Source of the DNA: JACJXW01 sp964418125 | GTDB lineage: Bacteria > Bacteroidota > Bacteroidia > Chitinophagales > Saprospiraceae | Reading direction: 5' to 3' | Length of the DNA: 64,000 nucleotides | NCBI GenBank assembly: GCA_964418125.1 | Contig: CAYQKY010000003.1 | Coordinates: forward strand, 62,001-126,000 | In this document: positions 53,409 to 62,513 of the stretch, piece after piece | How positions within the stretch are numbered: position 1 is the stretch's first letter | How the letters are laid out: each line of letters starts with the position of its first letter | Program-made: the position numbers and the translations under genes | Notes under the pieces: model-generated | What the model saw: only the letters and a program-made list of their open reading frames with translations | What the model was told of the DNA's origin: nothing | Database searches by the model: none

Positions 53409-54455
53409 ATGCAGAATCCAAACCTGGACCCGAGTGAAGGCCGGCTGAGCGCCGAAGAACAACAGATAGAGAAGTCGCTGCGCCCCAGAGCACTGGAGGA
53501 GTTCAGCGGCCAGCCGAAGATCGTAGAGAACCTGCACATCTTCATACAGGCCGCCAAACAACGGGGAGAGGCCCTGGACCACGTGTTGCTGCACGGCCCT
53601 CCGGGCCTGGGAAAGACCACCCTTTCCCACATCATCGCTTTCGAACTGGAGGCCAACCTGAAGATGTCTTCCGGGCCTGTACTGGAAAAGCCGGGCGACC
53701 TGGCGGGCCTGCTCACCAACCTGGAGGAAGGGGACGTACTGTTCATCGACGAGATCCACCGCCTCAATACCGTGGTCGAAGAGTACCTCTATTCGGCCAT
53801 GGAAGACTACCGCATCGACATCATGATCGACAGCGGGCCCAACGCCCGCAGCATTCAGATCACCCTCAACCCCTTTACGCTGGTAGGCGCCACCACCCGC
53901 ATGGGCCTGCTGACCGCCCCCATGCGCGCCCGCTTCGGTATCAATTGCCACCTCGATTACTACGACGCTAAAACGCTGGAACGCATCATCAAACGCTCGG
54001 CCGGCATCCTGAACGTACCCATCACCGAAGACGGCGCCGCCGAGATCGCCCGCCGGAGCCGGGGCACGCCGCGCATTGCCAACGCTCTGCTGCGCCGCAT
54101 CCGTGACTTCGCCCAGATCAAGGGCGACGGCACCATCGATGTGGAGATCGCCCACTTCGGCCTCTCTGCCCTCAATGTGGATGAAGGCGGCCTGGATGAG
54201 ATGGACAACAAGATCCTATCGACCATCATCCATAAATTCAAGGGCGGGCCGGTGGGCATTACCACCATTGCCACCGCCGTGGGCGAAGAGGCGGGCACCA
54301 TCGAGGAGGTGCACGAGCCCTTCCTGATCATGGAGGGATACATTCAGCGCACGCCGCGGGGGCGCGAAGCAACGGAAAGGGCCTACCGGCACATCGGCGT
54401 GGTGCCGCCGGGCCGGGCGGGGACCCTGTTTGACGGGGTGGACCCGGCAGAATAA
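53409..54455 (+). CDS. ruvB: Holliday junction branch migration ATPase RuvB
   Basis: RuvB drives branch migration with RuvA. The 348-aa sequence has PRALEEFSGQPKIVENLHIF, Walker A HGPPGLGKTTLS, Walker B LFIDEIHRLN, the RuvB beta-hairpin region EDYRIDIMIDSGPNARSIQ, sensor 1 VGATTRMGLL, the arginine finger ARFG and the winged-helix end with GYIQRTPRGREAT. ruvA and ruvC are not in the window. G+C rises visibly in its second half. Confidence 0.97.
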   Translation: MQNPNLDPSEGRLSAEEQQIEKSLRPRALEEFSGQPKIVENLHIFIQAAKQRGEALDHVLLHGPPGLGKTTLSHIIAFELEANLKMSSGPVLEKPGDLAGLLTNLEEGDVLFIDEIHRLNTVVEEYLYSAMEDYRIDIMIDSGPNARSIQITLNPFTLVGATTRMGLLTAPMRARFGINCHLDYYDAKTLERIIKRSAGILNVPITEDGAAEIARRSRGTPRIANALLRRIRDFAQIKGDGTIDVEIAHFGLSALNVDEGGLDEMDNKILSTIIHKFKGGPVGITTIATAVGEEAGTIEEVHEPFLIMEGYIQRTPRGREATERAYRHIGVVPPGRAGTLFDGVDPAE

Positions 54456-54547
54456 AACGCCTGCCGGGCGCCGGGTCTCAGCCGGACTCCAGCCCGGTTC
54501 ACCCGGCAGCGTTTATCGGAGATGAAAAAAGGCAATCCCATCCCAAT

Positions 54548-54665
54548 TTATCTCCCGATCACCATCTTACGCAACAGCCGTTCTTCACCTACTTTCAACT
54601 GGAGAACCAACAGGCGGAAAAAGAAAAGCTGCTGATACCTGATAAATATCACTATACCCACTGAG
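54548..54665 (-). pseudogene. Possible relic of a T9SS C-terminal sorting domain
   Basis: Read on the - strand, one frame gives about 38 codons ending LQLKVGEERLLRKMVIGR and a TAA stop. This is the basic, aliphatic end typical of type A T9SS sorting domains (compare KTKRMVKL and LRIVKR elsewhere in this window). An in-frame TGA lies just upstream (about 54666-54668) and no start or body remains. It is probably the end of a deleted or decayed secreted-protein gene. Confidence 0.4.
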
Positions 54666-54770
54666 GAAAGTCAGCCCGCACTGATGTATAATGCCCCATC
54701 TTAGCAGTGCTCTTATTCATGAGCGGATAATACAACATGGCACTTCATTATAGTTTAATAAGCGGATAAG

Positions 54771-54808
54771 GAATGCTGTCGGGAAATAGGAAAATCCCGG
54801 CAGCATTC
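54771..54808 (+). promoter_or_regulatory. Leader hairpin before the universal stress gene
   Basis: GAATGCTGTCGGGA (54771-54784) pairs with 54795-54808 (one G-U pair) and is followed by TTATATTAT and then a GGAGGTG ribosome binding site at 54818-54824. It may be a terminator-like attenuator or a 5'-end stabiliser. Confidence 0.45.
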
Positions 54809-54837
54809 TTATATTATGGAGGTGAAAAACAAAGCCT

Positions 54838-55668
54838 ATGAAAAAGATCCTGGTTCCCACCGATTTTTCCGATACCTCCCGCAATGCATTATTCTATGCC
54901 ATAGAGCTGGTAAAATACCTGGAGGCAGAATCCATTGACATAGTACACGTCTTCCTGCCGGAAACCGCCGGCGAGGCAGACTTCATTCCTCCGGTCGCCC
55001 AGTTGATGGAGAGCCGGAAGGAAATGCTGCAATCTTTTGTGAAGGACAGCCTGAGTGAAGCCGGCCCCTGCCCCTGCCCCGTTAAGCACGAAGTGTTGGT
55101 AGGCTTTCCTGGAGATGAACTTACGCAGGCATCCGAAGATTACGACATGGTTGTCATGGGTACTACCGGGCAAAGCGGAGTGCTGGAAAAGATATTCGGC
55201 AGCGTTTCGTCCAGCGTATCCCAACGTGCTCGCTGCCCGGTGCTGCTGGTCCCTCACGGCGCCCGTTTTCAGCCGATCCGCCACATCATCTATGCCAGCA
55301 ATTACGAATCTGCCGGCCAGGAAATGGTCGACAAGCTGGAGGAATTCAACAGGCCGTTCAAGGCCCATGTCCATTTTGTGCACGTCCGCAGAGAAAAGGA
55401 AGAAAGCGCCAGGTTTGCAAGGGCTAAAGATGAGATCTTCCGGGAACTGTTCAAAGAGGGAGAGCCGGACTTCGCATTCGAAGTCGCTGAAGTGGAAAAT
55501 GAGGACGTTGCGGACGGATTAAGCCAATATGCCGACGAGAATAATGCCGACCTGGCCGTGATGGTTACCCGCCACCGCAGCATCTGGCAGAGCCTTCTGC
55601 ACCGCAGCCAGACCAAGCGAATGGCGCTGGCTACGAGTATCCCGCTGATGGTGCTGCATTTGGATTGA
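54838..55668 (+). CDS. Tandem universal stress protein
   Basis: The 276-aa protein has two UspA domains. The first (about 1-140) begins MKKILVPTDFSDTSRNALFYAIEL and has the ATP-binding-type MGTTGQSGVLEKIFGSVSSSVSQRARCPVLLVP motif. The second (about 145-276) is more divergent: it lacks that glycine loop and has VMVTRHRSIWQSLLHRSQTKRMALATSIPLMVLHL. This tandem form is common in Bacteroidota. A strong GGAGGTG lies 13 bases before the ATG. Confidence 0.9.
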   Translation: MKKILVPTDFSDTSRNALFYAIELVKYLEAESIDIVHVFLPETAGEADFIPPVAQLMESRKEMLQSFVKDSLSEAGPCPCPVKHEVLVGFPGDELTQASEDYDMVVMGTTGQSGVLEKIFGSVSSSVSQRARCPVLLVPHGARFQPIRHIIYASNYESAGQEMVDKLEEFNRPFKAHVHFVHVRREKEESARFARAKDEIFRELFKEGEPDFAFEVAEVENEDVADGLSQYADENNADLAVMVTRHRSIWQSLLHRSQTKRMALATSIPLMVLHLD

Positions 55669-55671
55669 ATT

Positions 55672-55734
55672 AAGGAATGAGGGAATGATTGATTGAATGG
55701 GCCGATTAATCATTCCTTCATTCCCTCATTCCTT
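55672..55734. repeat. Inverted 8-bp-period array (GGAATGAG units), site C
   Basis: GGAATGAG and GGAATGAT units face ATCATTCC, TTCATTCC and CTCATTCC units. A perfect 17-bp arm (55672-55688 with 55718-55734) is identical to that of site A. The right arm lies inside the last codons of the convergent GT39-like gene and encodes its C-terminal NEGMKE. Confidence 0.8.
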
Positions 55735-57440
55735 TCCTCCACCTCCACCTCTACCAACTTGCTCTTCACATCTGGAGGCAACCCGTCCCAGCTCAGGCCG
55801 ATACCGAACCTATAGGGCCCGGTTAATGTATCCGGGACAGAGAACTGTGCCTCAAAGGTGGTGGTATCTCCCGCCGGGAGGGCCGGAGCAGGGCCTCTGA
55901 GGGTGAGCGGCGGATAAGATTGCGGCGCCCCCTTTCGGAGAAAAACCCCCTTGGCGCTGATGGGCAGCGTACCTTTCTGAAAGGCTATATCAAAAGGATA
56001 GGGATTGAAAAATTTCAGCGGCAGGACAACCTGCTCCTTCACCTTCCAGTTTGGGGAAAGGCTGTCGGGAAGGAAACACTGCACTTTTTCATGCACCTGG
56101 AGGCTATCCAGCAGTTGGAGTTTAAAGGATTTTCGGGTAAGCTCCACCTTTTCACAACCCTCGCATTTCCAGGAATTCTGGGCGGCGAGCAGTACCGTTT
56201 TGTTATGCAGGGCTTTTTCCCAGTCCCAGATATCGAACTGGTTGGGGCGATATTCGATGTCCGAAAAAGCAAAGGCCTTTTCGTCGGCGTAAAAGCTGTA
56301 TTTGGACACATCCCGGTAGGTATTGTGAAAAAGCACCGGGTGGCCCTTTGCCCTTTCCTTGAGTTCGTACACCCATTGGCGGCGGTGAAAATTGCTCTTC
56401 AAGCCCGTCCAGTTGAAGGCAAGCTCCAGCCGGACTAACAACAGCAACAGGATGGTTACCATGGAAAAGATCCGCAACCAACGGGCGAATGCCGGATTTT
56501 GCCGGCTTTCTTCAAACAGGATCAGAACAATGGGAAAACTGAGTATTGCCGTCCACTGCGGCTCCACATGCCCTTTGAATGAGGTGTAGAAAAAGAAAGC
56601 CCAAAAACCGTACAACAGAAAACGGTATGCCCGCTCCATAACTCCCTGCGCCTGCCGTTTCCACAGCACCCACAGCAGCATGGGAAACAAAAAAGGGCTG
56701 AACATAACCATCTGGTTGAGCAGGTAAGTGGTAGTATATTTTAGCTTATAAAGGTCGTCCCTGCCCTGCAAATGGTAGAGGAAAGAAGGAAAACCGTGCT
56801 CGTATTGCCAGAACAGGTGAGGCAGGAAAAGTAAAAAACCCAGAGTGGATGCCAGATAGAAAGAAGGCTTGCGCAAAAGGGACAGGTTGGAAAGGAGGAT
56901 GAAAAAGATGAGCAGTACCCCATGGTACTTGCTATACAGCAAAGCCGCCATGCAGGCGCCCAGCAGCACGGTGTATTTCCAGCCTCCTACCTGCGTAAAT
57001 TGCCGGTACAGCCATAGAAAAAGGGCCGTAAAGAAAAGCAGGGGCCCGTCGGGAGTAGCGACGAAACCATAAGCCTGAAGGAGGGGGACAGCGGCCAGCA
57101 GCCCGATCAAGGTGAGGGCCTCCCGCCTACTGCCGGGCCTGCCCGCCAGCGACCAGATGAAATAAAAGGACAAGGGTTGAAGCAGGACAAAAAACAGCCG
57201 GACTCCCAGTTCTCCCGGCAGCAGCAATGTGCCGGCGCGGATCAACAGGGCGGCGGCGGGGGGGTGGTCGAAATACCCCCAGGCTGGTTCCAGGGCATAC
57301 ATCCGGTAGTAGGCCTCATCCGGGTCGAGTTCGGTGAGCGCTGCCTGAAAGATATTGATGGCGGCCCAGGCGGCGAGAAGGCGCCAAAACCACCACTCTC
57401 CCGGGGGCTGTCTGCCCGTGTTCAGCCTATTTCTTATCAT
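55710..57440 (-). CDS. GT39/ArnT-like membrane glycosyltransferase
   Basis: The 576-aa polytopic protein has about 10-12 hydrophobic segments in the first 360 residues. The first extracytoplasmic loop carries ELDPDEAYYRMYALEPAWGYFDHPP, the acidic active-site loop of the PMT/ArnT group. A C-terminal exoplasmic domain of about 200 residues follows. Such enzymes move a sugar from a polyprenyl phosphate to lipid or protein. Its start overlaps the stop of the META-domain lipoprotein gene by 14 bases. The last eight residues are encoded by the site C repeat. Confidence 0.87.
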   Translation of the reverse strand: MIRNRLNTGRQPPGEWWFWRLLAAWAAINIFQAALTELDPDEAYYRMYALEPAWGYFDHPPAAALLIRAGTLLLPGELGVRLFFVLLQPLSFYFIWSLAGRPGSRREALTLIGLLAAVPLLQAYGFVATPDGPLLFFTALFLWLYRQFTQVGGWKYTVLLGACMAALLYSKYHGVLLIFFILLSNLSLLRKPSFYLASTLGFLLFLPHLFWQYEHGFPSFLYHLQGRDDLYKLKYTTTYLLNQMVMFSPFLFPMLLWVLWKRQAQGVMERAYRFLLYGFWAFFFYTSFKGHVEPQWTAILSFPIVLILFEESRQNPAFARWLRIFSMVTILLLLLVRLELAFNWTGLKSNFHRRQWVYELKERAKGHPVLFHNTYRDVSKYSFYADEKAFAFSDIEYRPNQFDIWDWEKALHNKTVLLAAQNSWKCEGCEKVELTRKSFKLQLLDSLQVHEKVQCFLPDSLSPNWKVKEQVVLPLKFFNPYPFDIAFQKGTLPISAKGVFLRKGAPQSYPPLTLRGPAPALPAGDTTTFEAQFSVPDTLTGPYRFGIGLSWDGLPPDVKSKLVEVEVEERNEGMKE

Positions 57441-57954
57441 TCCGGAAAGTAAGTTGCCCTTCCGGGCCGGTTAATTCCAGGAATACGAGGTTTACTTTAT
57501 AGGTTTTCGCTCCCTCCAGCAGTTGGATGATACGGGTTTCCTGCGTCATCACACCGGCACAGATCTTCTTGGTTTTGGATATACTGGAAAAGCTCACTGT
57601 GCCATCTTCCCGGAGTTCGGCCTGCCCGTTGATGTCATTACAACCTCCATTACCGATGAGTTCGTTGCCTTCGATTTGGATGTAAATGGGGTTATCACCC
57701 ACCGGCCTTTCCGTTTGGCCTTCGAATTCGTATTTGGAAAGGGCCCAGTGCATTCCTTCAATGTCCGGGAACTTATACAGTACATTATCCTGCTCCAATG
57801 AAGGAGGCTGGAGTGATTCTTCCTGTTCCGGAACATTACCGGCTCCTGTGGCGGCAGTATCCGCCGACATTTCCGGGTTCTCCTTTCCGGTTTCGGTTGC
57901 GTTTTTACAGGAAGCGAGTATAAAGAACAATAAAAGAACAGGCAGGTATCTCAT
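57427..57954 (-). CDS. META-domain lipoprotein
   Basis: The 175-aa lipoprotein (signal MRYLPVLLLFFILASC, Cys16) has a Glu/Thr-rich linker followed by a META/HslJ-type domain with GMHWALSKYEFEGQ, GNELIGNGGCNDINGQAELREDGTVSF and KKICAGVMTQETRIIQLLEGAKTYKV. I chose the ATG at 57954 because it begins the lipoprotein signal; an ATG at 57966 adds four residues. It is in one unit with the DUF3298 gene upstream and the GT39-like gene downstream. Confidence 0.87.
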   Translation of the reverse strand: MRYLPVLLLFFILASCKNATETGKENPEMSADTAATGAGNVPEQEESLQPPSLEQDNVLYKFPDIEGMHWALSKYEFEGQTERPVGDNPIYIQIEGNELIGNGGCNDINGQAELREDGTVSFSSISKTKKICAGVMTQETRIIQLLEGAKTYKVNLVFLELTGPEGQLTFRNDKK

Positions 57955-57975
57955 AGCGCTATTCAAGTTTGGTAG

Positions 57976-58788
57976 TTAGTCAACTTTCAAAAGCCCGGAT
58001 AGTTCTTCCCGGCTGATGGTGAAATCCGTAGGCCCGACAGCGTAAGCGGCAGCCTCATAGGGGTTATAGAAGAAAAACAGCCCTTCTTCGGTGAGCGCAA
58101 AATTTTCCGGAAGGGCAAAGGCGCCCCCCCAGAAGAAGCCCTCATCGGCAAGGCTTTCGTCCGGCCCCAGCCCACGCGCCTCCCGGAAAGCCACTTCCGC
58201 CATTTCGCGCAGGCGGGCCGTATCGGACACGATTTCCGGAAGCTGAAGCAACTCCCCGGTATGGGTATCGAAGTTGAGAAGGTAAACGAAAGAGTTAGGG
58301 TGTGCTCCACCGGCGTAAGAATAAGTACTGAGCTGAATGGCGGCAAGGTTTTCCGATTGGTACAGGACCTCCCCGTCCACTTCTACCACCCACTGGGTTG
58401 CCGAAAGCTCTTCTTCCGACATCATTACTTCGTATTCTTCCAGGAAGTTATCGGCAATGGCATCCAGAGACTCCGGAATATCTTCCGGAGAAGGAGCAAA
58501 AACAGCGAGGCTGACCCGAAGGTAAGCCAGGAGAGAGTCGTTGACCCTCTCCACTGCCAGTTCCGGCCCGGAACTGGCAAGAGGGTAAACCGCCTCCACC
58601 CGGGCACAGTAGTTGGAGTCTTGCTCACAAGCCGGTGATTGACGGCTGAAGCGCTGCTGCTGAAAGGCCAGGGTTGAATCACTTTGGCCACTATCGGCCT
58701 CCGAATTGCTGCCACCATTGCCTGCCGGGCGGCAAGCGGATGCCAGGGCCAGCATTACCAAGAAAATGAAAAGGCGGTTATAGTCCAT
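57976..58788 (-). CDS. DUF3298/RsiV-like lipoprotein
   Basis: The 270-aa lipoprotein (Cys in ALASACRP) has a DUF4163-like N-terminal part (VEAVYPLASSGPELAVERVNDSLLAYL) and a C-terminal DUF3298 domain with QLSTYSYAGGAHPNSFVYLLNFDTHTGELLQL and LFFFYNPYEAAAYAVGPTDFTIS. RsiV-type domains bind lysozyme in some bacteria, but no sigma-factor partner is here. It heads the unit with the META and GT39-like genes. Confidence 0.87.
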   Translation of the reverse strand: MDYNRLFIFLVMLALASACRPAGNGGSNSEADSGQSDSTLAFQQQRFSRQSPACEQDSNYCARVEAVYPLASSGPELAVERVNDSLLAYLRVSLAVFAPSPEDIPESLDAIADNFLEEYEVMMSEEELSATQWVVEVDGEVLYQSENLAAIQLSTYSYAGGAHPNSFVYLLNFDTHTGELLQLPEIVSDTARLREMAEVAFREARGLGPDESLADEGFFWGGAFALPENFALTEEGLFFFYNPYEAAAYAVGPTDFTISREELSGLLKVD

Positions 58789-58877
58789 TTTATATCGTTT
58801 TTAAGCTTTTTTACAGCGCGGGCCAAAATACGAAAAAAGGGAAAGCAAGTTCCATTATTACCGGAAATAACCGCCTT

Positions 58878-59570
58878 TTAGAATGAAGGCCCCCGCAACA
58901 AGTCGCCCAGGGTATTTACCCCCCGTTTTTTCAGCCGGGCCAGCAGTTTCATCAGGAGGACTGCGGTGATGAATGCATCACCGGCCGCGGTATGGCGGTC
59001 GCTCATAGGTATATTGTATTTTTTGCAGAGGGTATCCAGGCCAAGGGTTCCAGGTACTTCGTAGCCTTTTTTTTCCGATATCCGGGCGGCCAGGGTGGCG
59101 GTATCGAGCCGTTTATTGGCCAGCTTCTGCCCTATCAGCCCTTTAAGGATCTGGTTGATCATGGAAATGTCAAAGGCGACATGATGGCCTACCAGGACGC
59201 TGGCATGGCAGTATTCAACAAAGTGCTGAACGGCCTCTATCTCATCTAGGCCGTTAAGGCTTTTTGCTCCGGGCAGTATACCGTGTACGGCGATGGTTTC
59301 TCCTACCGGCTGGTAAGATTGCTTCACATAGCAATCCAACCGGTTGCTGAGGTCTATCTGCCAGTTGCTTACTTTCACGGCTCCGATGGAAAGGATGCGG
59401 TCTTTTTTAACATCCAGCCCGGTGGTTTCGGTATCAAAAACGACAAAACAAACCTCTTCGAGGGGGGTGCCTTTACCCAGCACCCCATCGAAACTCGACA
59501 GGTACTGCCTCCAGAACTCCGGATGATCGGGAGCGGGGCCCAATAATTTTGCGATCCAATCGAAGAGCAT
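58878..59570 (-). CDS. DnaQ-like 3'-5' exonuclease (DEDDh)
   Basis: The 230-aa protein has the exonuclease motifs FVVFDTETTGLD (Exo I), VGHHVAFDISMINQ (Exo II) and RHTAAGDAFITAVLLMKLL (Exo IIIe), with an N-terminal extension of about 45 residues. It lies 85 bases downstream of the DUF294 gene. DUF294 proteins and DnaQ-like exonucleases often pair next to acetate-type symporters, which fits the DUF4212 gene at the window end. Confidence 0.9.
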   Translation of the reverse strand: MLFDWIAKLLGPAPDHPEFWRQYLSSFDGVLGKGTPLEEVCFVVFDTETTGLDVKKDRILSIGAVKVSNWQIDLSNRLDCYVKQSYQPVGETIAVHGILPGAKSLNGLDEIEAVQHFVEYCHASVLVGHHVAFDISMINQILKGLIGQKLANKRLDTATLAARISEKKGYEVPGTLGLDTLCKKYNIPMSDRHTAAGDAFITAVLLMKLLARLKKRGVNTLGDLLRGPSF

Positions 59571-59655
59571 GGCGGATGGTTTGATGGTTTCCCCGGTTCA
59601 TTGGTAAATGGGTTCATGGTGGCACAGAAACCCAAAAACCGTTTTCTTCCCTCCC

Positions 59656-61590
59656 CTATCTGAGGTAAGCCAGTTGGTACCTCGTACTCAGCAGCGACTG
59701 CAACTCCTTGATGGGTTGAAAGCAATTCCTCAGGTTGACACGTTCCATTTTCGACAATTCCGAAGGATTGAAATAGCGGCCGGAATCTTTATTCTTCAGG
59801 CCCTGCAGCGCCCGGTATCGCATGAGTATCTCATAGGCGTCGGCCGCCTGCTCATATAGCTCTTTATTCTTCGGCTCCAATTCAGCAAGCTTTTCGAAGC
59901 GGCGGAAAGTATTGTTGATCTTACCTACCTTGGCATCGAGGATAAGTACCCGGGCTGAATCCGCAAGAGGCATCATGGCCCGTGCTTTGATGTCGAACTC
60001 GTCTTTGTGTTCTCCGCTGCTTTCCACCACGAAATTGCGGAAGAAGGTCAAAGGGGGTGGGTTCTGCATGGCATCTTTGGCCAGAAAGCCCAGGAAAATA
60101 GCCTGCCCGTCTATGATCCTGAAAATGTGTTCGGTGAGTTGAGCCGATAATTCCTTCAACCCGTAAACGGGGCGGTAATCGAAGAAAATGGTGCAGTACA
60201 TAACCGCTTTCGGGCTTGGCTCGAAGATCCATTTCGCGAACTGCTTTTTCCACTCCTCCAGAGAAAGGCACCAATTGGGATTGCTGGCCATCATATCGCC
60301 CGGGCAGTATTCGTAACCGATTTCGTGGAGTATACGAGTCACTTTCCCGGCCAGCCTGAGATAGTAGCTTTTCGTTGGTTCATAGTCTTTTTCGGGGACA
60401 TCTTCGAAGATCAGGGCATTGTCCTGGTCAGTACGCAGCAACTGCTCCTGCCTGCCCTCGCTGCCCAGGGCCATCCAGCAGAAATCAGCCGACGGGCGCC
60501 GATGGCCTTCCTCGTCCATTTCTGCCTGGCAGAGCTTGATGGCCTGGGTGATGAGTTCATCGTTCACCTCCGACATCACCGTGGAAATAAAAGCGATGGC
60601 AACCTCCTGGTAGATATATTTTTTCAGCAATTCTTCCGCCCGTTCGCGTATGTTGCGCAGTTCCCCGCCATTCTTACAACGGCGGACCTCCCTGATGAGC
60701 AACGCCGGGTTATTGCCCTGGACCACCATGAGGTCGTGTTCGGAAAGCACTCCGATTACCGGGCTGTCCGGCGTACCGTCTTCGGTAATACACAGGTGGT
60801 TGATGCGGTGCTTCACCATCTCGATCTGCACATCTGCAACAGTGATGTTGGGCCCAACGGTAATAACCGGGCTGGACATGATGGCCGTTATTGGTTTTTC
60901 CAGGCTGACGGCGCCGGTTGCCACCTTCGAACGGAGGTCTTTATCGGTAACGATTCCCACTGGCTGCCGTTCTTCGTTGACAATGATGATCGACCCCACT
61001 TCATTGTTACTCATGACTGCCGCCGCCTGGCGAATATAGGTATCCGGCAGACAGGTGACCGGCTCCTTGCTTTTTTCCAGAGATTGTATCTCAACCAGAG
61101 GGAAATTGGCGTCTACCATCTTATCCTGTTCCAGGAAAAGCATTGGTTTGCCTTCCTTCCGGTATTTCTCTCCGATCCCGGCAGCAAAGGTACTTGCCAG
61201 ATAGAAGGCTACTCTGGGGTTATTTTCCAAAACTTCACGAAAGCCCTCCACATTTACCGCATAAATGAGCGATTCCTCCTCGGCTTTTGCCGTAAGTGCA
61301 TAATTATCGGAAGCCAGCAGGGGGCGAATCCCGAAAACATCCCCCTCGTCGCACTGCTCGACCATGCGGCTCTCGCCATCTGATTCACGAAGCAGGTGAA
61401 CAGCCCCCTCACGAACAATATATATATGAGTGCCAGGAACATCCCCCTGCCGGAAAATGACTTCACCCGGCTGTCGATACTGAACCAGGATACTCTCTGA
61501 AATACGCATAAGCACGTCTCTGTCCAGTAAATTGAATGGAGGAAACTCTTTAAGAAAGTCGTATATCCGGCGCGGAATGGTATTCTCCAT
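59656..61590 (-). CDS. cNMP-binding/CBS/DUF294 nucleotidyltransferase-like regulator
   Basis: The 644-aa cytoplasmic protein has a cyclic-nucleotide-binding domain (about 18-130, with VIFRQGDVPGTHIYIVREGAVHLL), two CBS domains (about 170-290), and a DUF294 putative nucleotidyltransferase with MALGSEGRQEQLLRTDQDNALIFED (the GS...DxD pattern). A C-terminal DUF294_C helical domain completes it. It may be a regulator related to GlnD-type uridylyltransferases. It diverges from the ArsR-like regulator across 98 bases. Confidence 0.88.
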   Translation of the reverse strand: MENTIPRRIYDFLKEFPPFNLLDRDVLMRISESILVQYRQPGEVIFRQGDVPGTHIYIVREGAVHLLRESDGESRMVEQCDEGDVFGIRPLLASDNYALTAKAEEESLIYAVNVEGFREVLENNPRVAFYLASTFAAGIGEKYRKEGKPMLFLEQDKMVDANFPLVEIQSLEKSKEPVTCLPDTYIRQAAAVMSNNEVGSIIIVNEERQPVGIVTDKDLRSKVATGAVSLEKPITAIMSSPVITVGPNITVADVQIEMVKHRINHLCITEDGTPDSPVIGVLSEHDLMVVQGNNPALLIREVRRCKNGGELRNIRERAEELLKKYIYQEVAIAFISTVMSEVNDELITQAIKLCQAEMDEEGHRRPSADFCWMALGSEGRQEQLLRTDQDNALIFEDVPEKDYEPTKSYYLRLAGKVTRILHEIGYEYCPGDMMASNPNWCLSLEEWKKQFAKWIFEPSPKAVMYCTIFFDYRPVYGLKELSAQLTEHIFRIIDGQAIFLGFLAKDAMQNPPPLTFFRNFVVESSGEHKDEFDIKARAMMPLADSARVLILDAKVGKINNTFRRFEKLAELEPKNKELYEQAADAYEILMRYRALQGLKNKDSGRYFNPSELSKMERVNLRNCFQPIKELQSLLSTRYQLAYLR

Positions 61591-61655
61591 AGCGATAAAT
61601 GCTTAATTCTGGTAACTTTACTTTTCTTATAGACTTATTTATAAAAATAGATGTT

Positions 61656-61663
61656 TATATTTG
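61656..61663 (+). promoter_or_regulatory. -7 promoter element of the ArsR-like gene
   Basis: TATATTTG is an exact TAnnTTTG match ending 25 bases before the ATG at 61689. No clear -33 is seen. Confidence 0.5.
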
Positions 61664-61688
61664 TTGCACGTCCAAGCTACTGAGGAAA

Positions 61689-61979
61689 ATGAAAACACAT
61701 TTCAACGCTGATTTTCTTGAGGAATCCACCGAAACACTGCGAGCAGTAGCTCACCCCATCCGAATCGCCATAATCGACCTGCTCTATAACAACGGACAGA
61801 TGACCGTAACCAGCATCTACGAACAACTGCAGATAGAACAGGCCATCGCTTCCCACCACCTGCGCATTCTCAAGAACAAAAATGTCGTAAATGTAGAACG
61901 GGACGGCAAAAACTCCCTTTACTCTCTGAGCAAGGAGGAATACTATGAGATCATCAAGACCCTCATCAAGGTCATTTAA
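61689..61979 (+). CDS. ArsR-family HTH regulator
   Basis: The 96-aa winged-helix regulator has RAVAHPIRIAIIDLLYNNGQMTVTSIYEQL, the recognition helix IEQAIASHHLRILKNKNVVNVERDGKNSLYSL and no Cys metal ligands. It may therefore sense a non-metal signal or act by partner contact. I chose the ATG at 61689 because the frame upstream to 61599 crosses the -7 element and a Cys-rich, unlikely peptide. It is divergent from the DUF294 gene and upstream of the porin/DUF4212 genes, either of which it could control. Confidence 0.85.
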   Translation: MKTHFNADFLEESTETLRAVAHPIRIAIIDLLYNNGQMTVTSIYEQLQIEQAIASHHLRILKNKNVVNVERDGKNSLYSLSKEEYYEIIKTLIKVI

Positions 61980-62141
61980 GCTTGTTTTAAAATTTTCGGC
62001 GCCTCGGGCAGGCAGCAATTCTTTCATATTACCTCCTTTTACCCTCCACCGGCCCTGCAGGCGATGCTCCTGGAAAAACTTTCCAAATATAACGTCAGTT
62101 CGGGATGCATTCGAGAATATATAGTCTCAAAACCCTGATTT

Positions 62142-62222
62142 TGTTGATCGTTGTTGGTTGCCTGTTGGCCGTTGTCAGTTCCCGGGAACAATCAACTGAC
62201 AACTAGCAACAAGTAACTGGCC
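62142..62222. repeat. Inverted 7-bp-period array (GTTGNNN / CAACNNN units)
   Basis: Seven-base units GTTGATC, GTTGTTG, GTTGCCT, GTTGGCC and GTTGTCA face CAACTGA, CAACTAG, CAACAAG and TAACTGG across a CCCGGG centre. The innermost GTTGTCAGTT/AACTGACAAC arms pair perfectly; outer units pair imperfectly. Its layout is the same as the 8-bp and 9-bp arrays elsewhere in the window. Confidence 0.7.
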
Positions 62223-62513
62223 TAAAGGATTGATTTTCAAAGCCACTAATCCCGAACTCACGTAAATATATAAAAACCTGTATGATTTCTACAGCGCCAT
62301 TGGGCCGGGTGCGTTCTCATTTTCCCATCTTCTGGCGACACATATAACCTACTATATACCTGGCCTGTACTCCAAAAGCCTTCTCCAGCTTTTTGCCTCC
62401 ACACCTGCCAAATAAACCTTTACAACAAAGGCTTTAAGCCAAAACCTATTGCCTCTCAACCCGGCAGAGATAACATAATATTTTGGCGAAACTGAAATTT
62501 TTTCAGAGAAAAG

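Larger units (their letters stand above)
54456..54837. other. Spacer between ruvB and the universal stress gene
   Basis: This 382-base gap holds a CTGCCGGG/CCCGGCAG hairpin just after the ruvB stop (about 54463-54508), a possible T9SS tail relic on - (54548-54665) and a hairpin in the stress gene leader (54771-54808). Confidence 0.6.

Noticed and set aside
54719..54735. Lac-operator-like ATGAGCGGATAATACAA
   Set aside because: Half-site resemblance only, no LacI-type gene nearby, and the symmetric half is missing.
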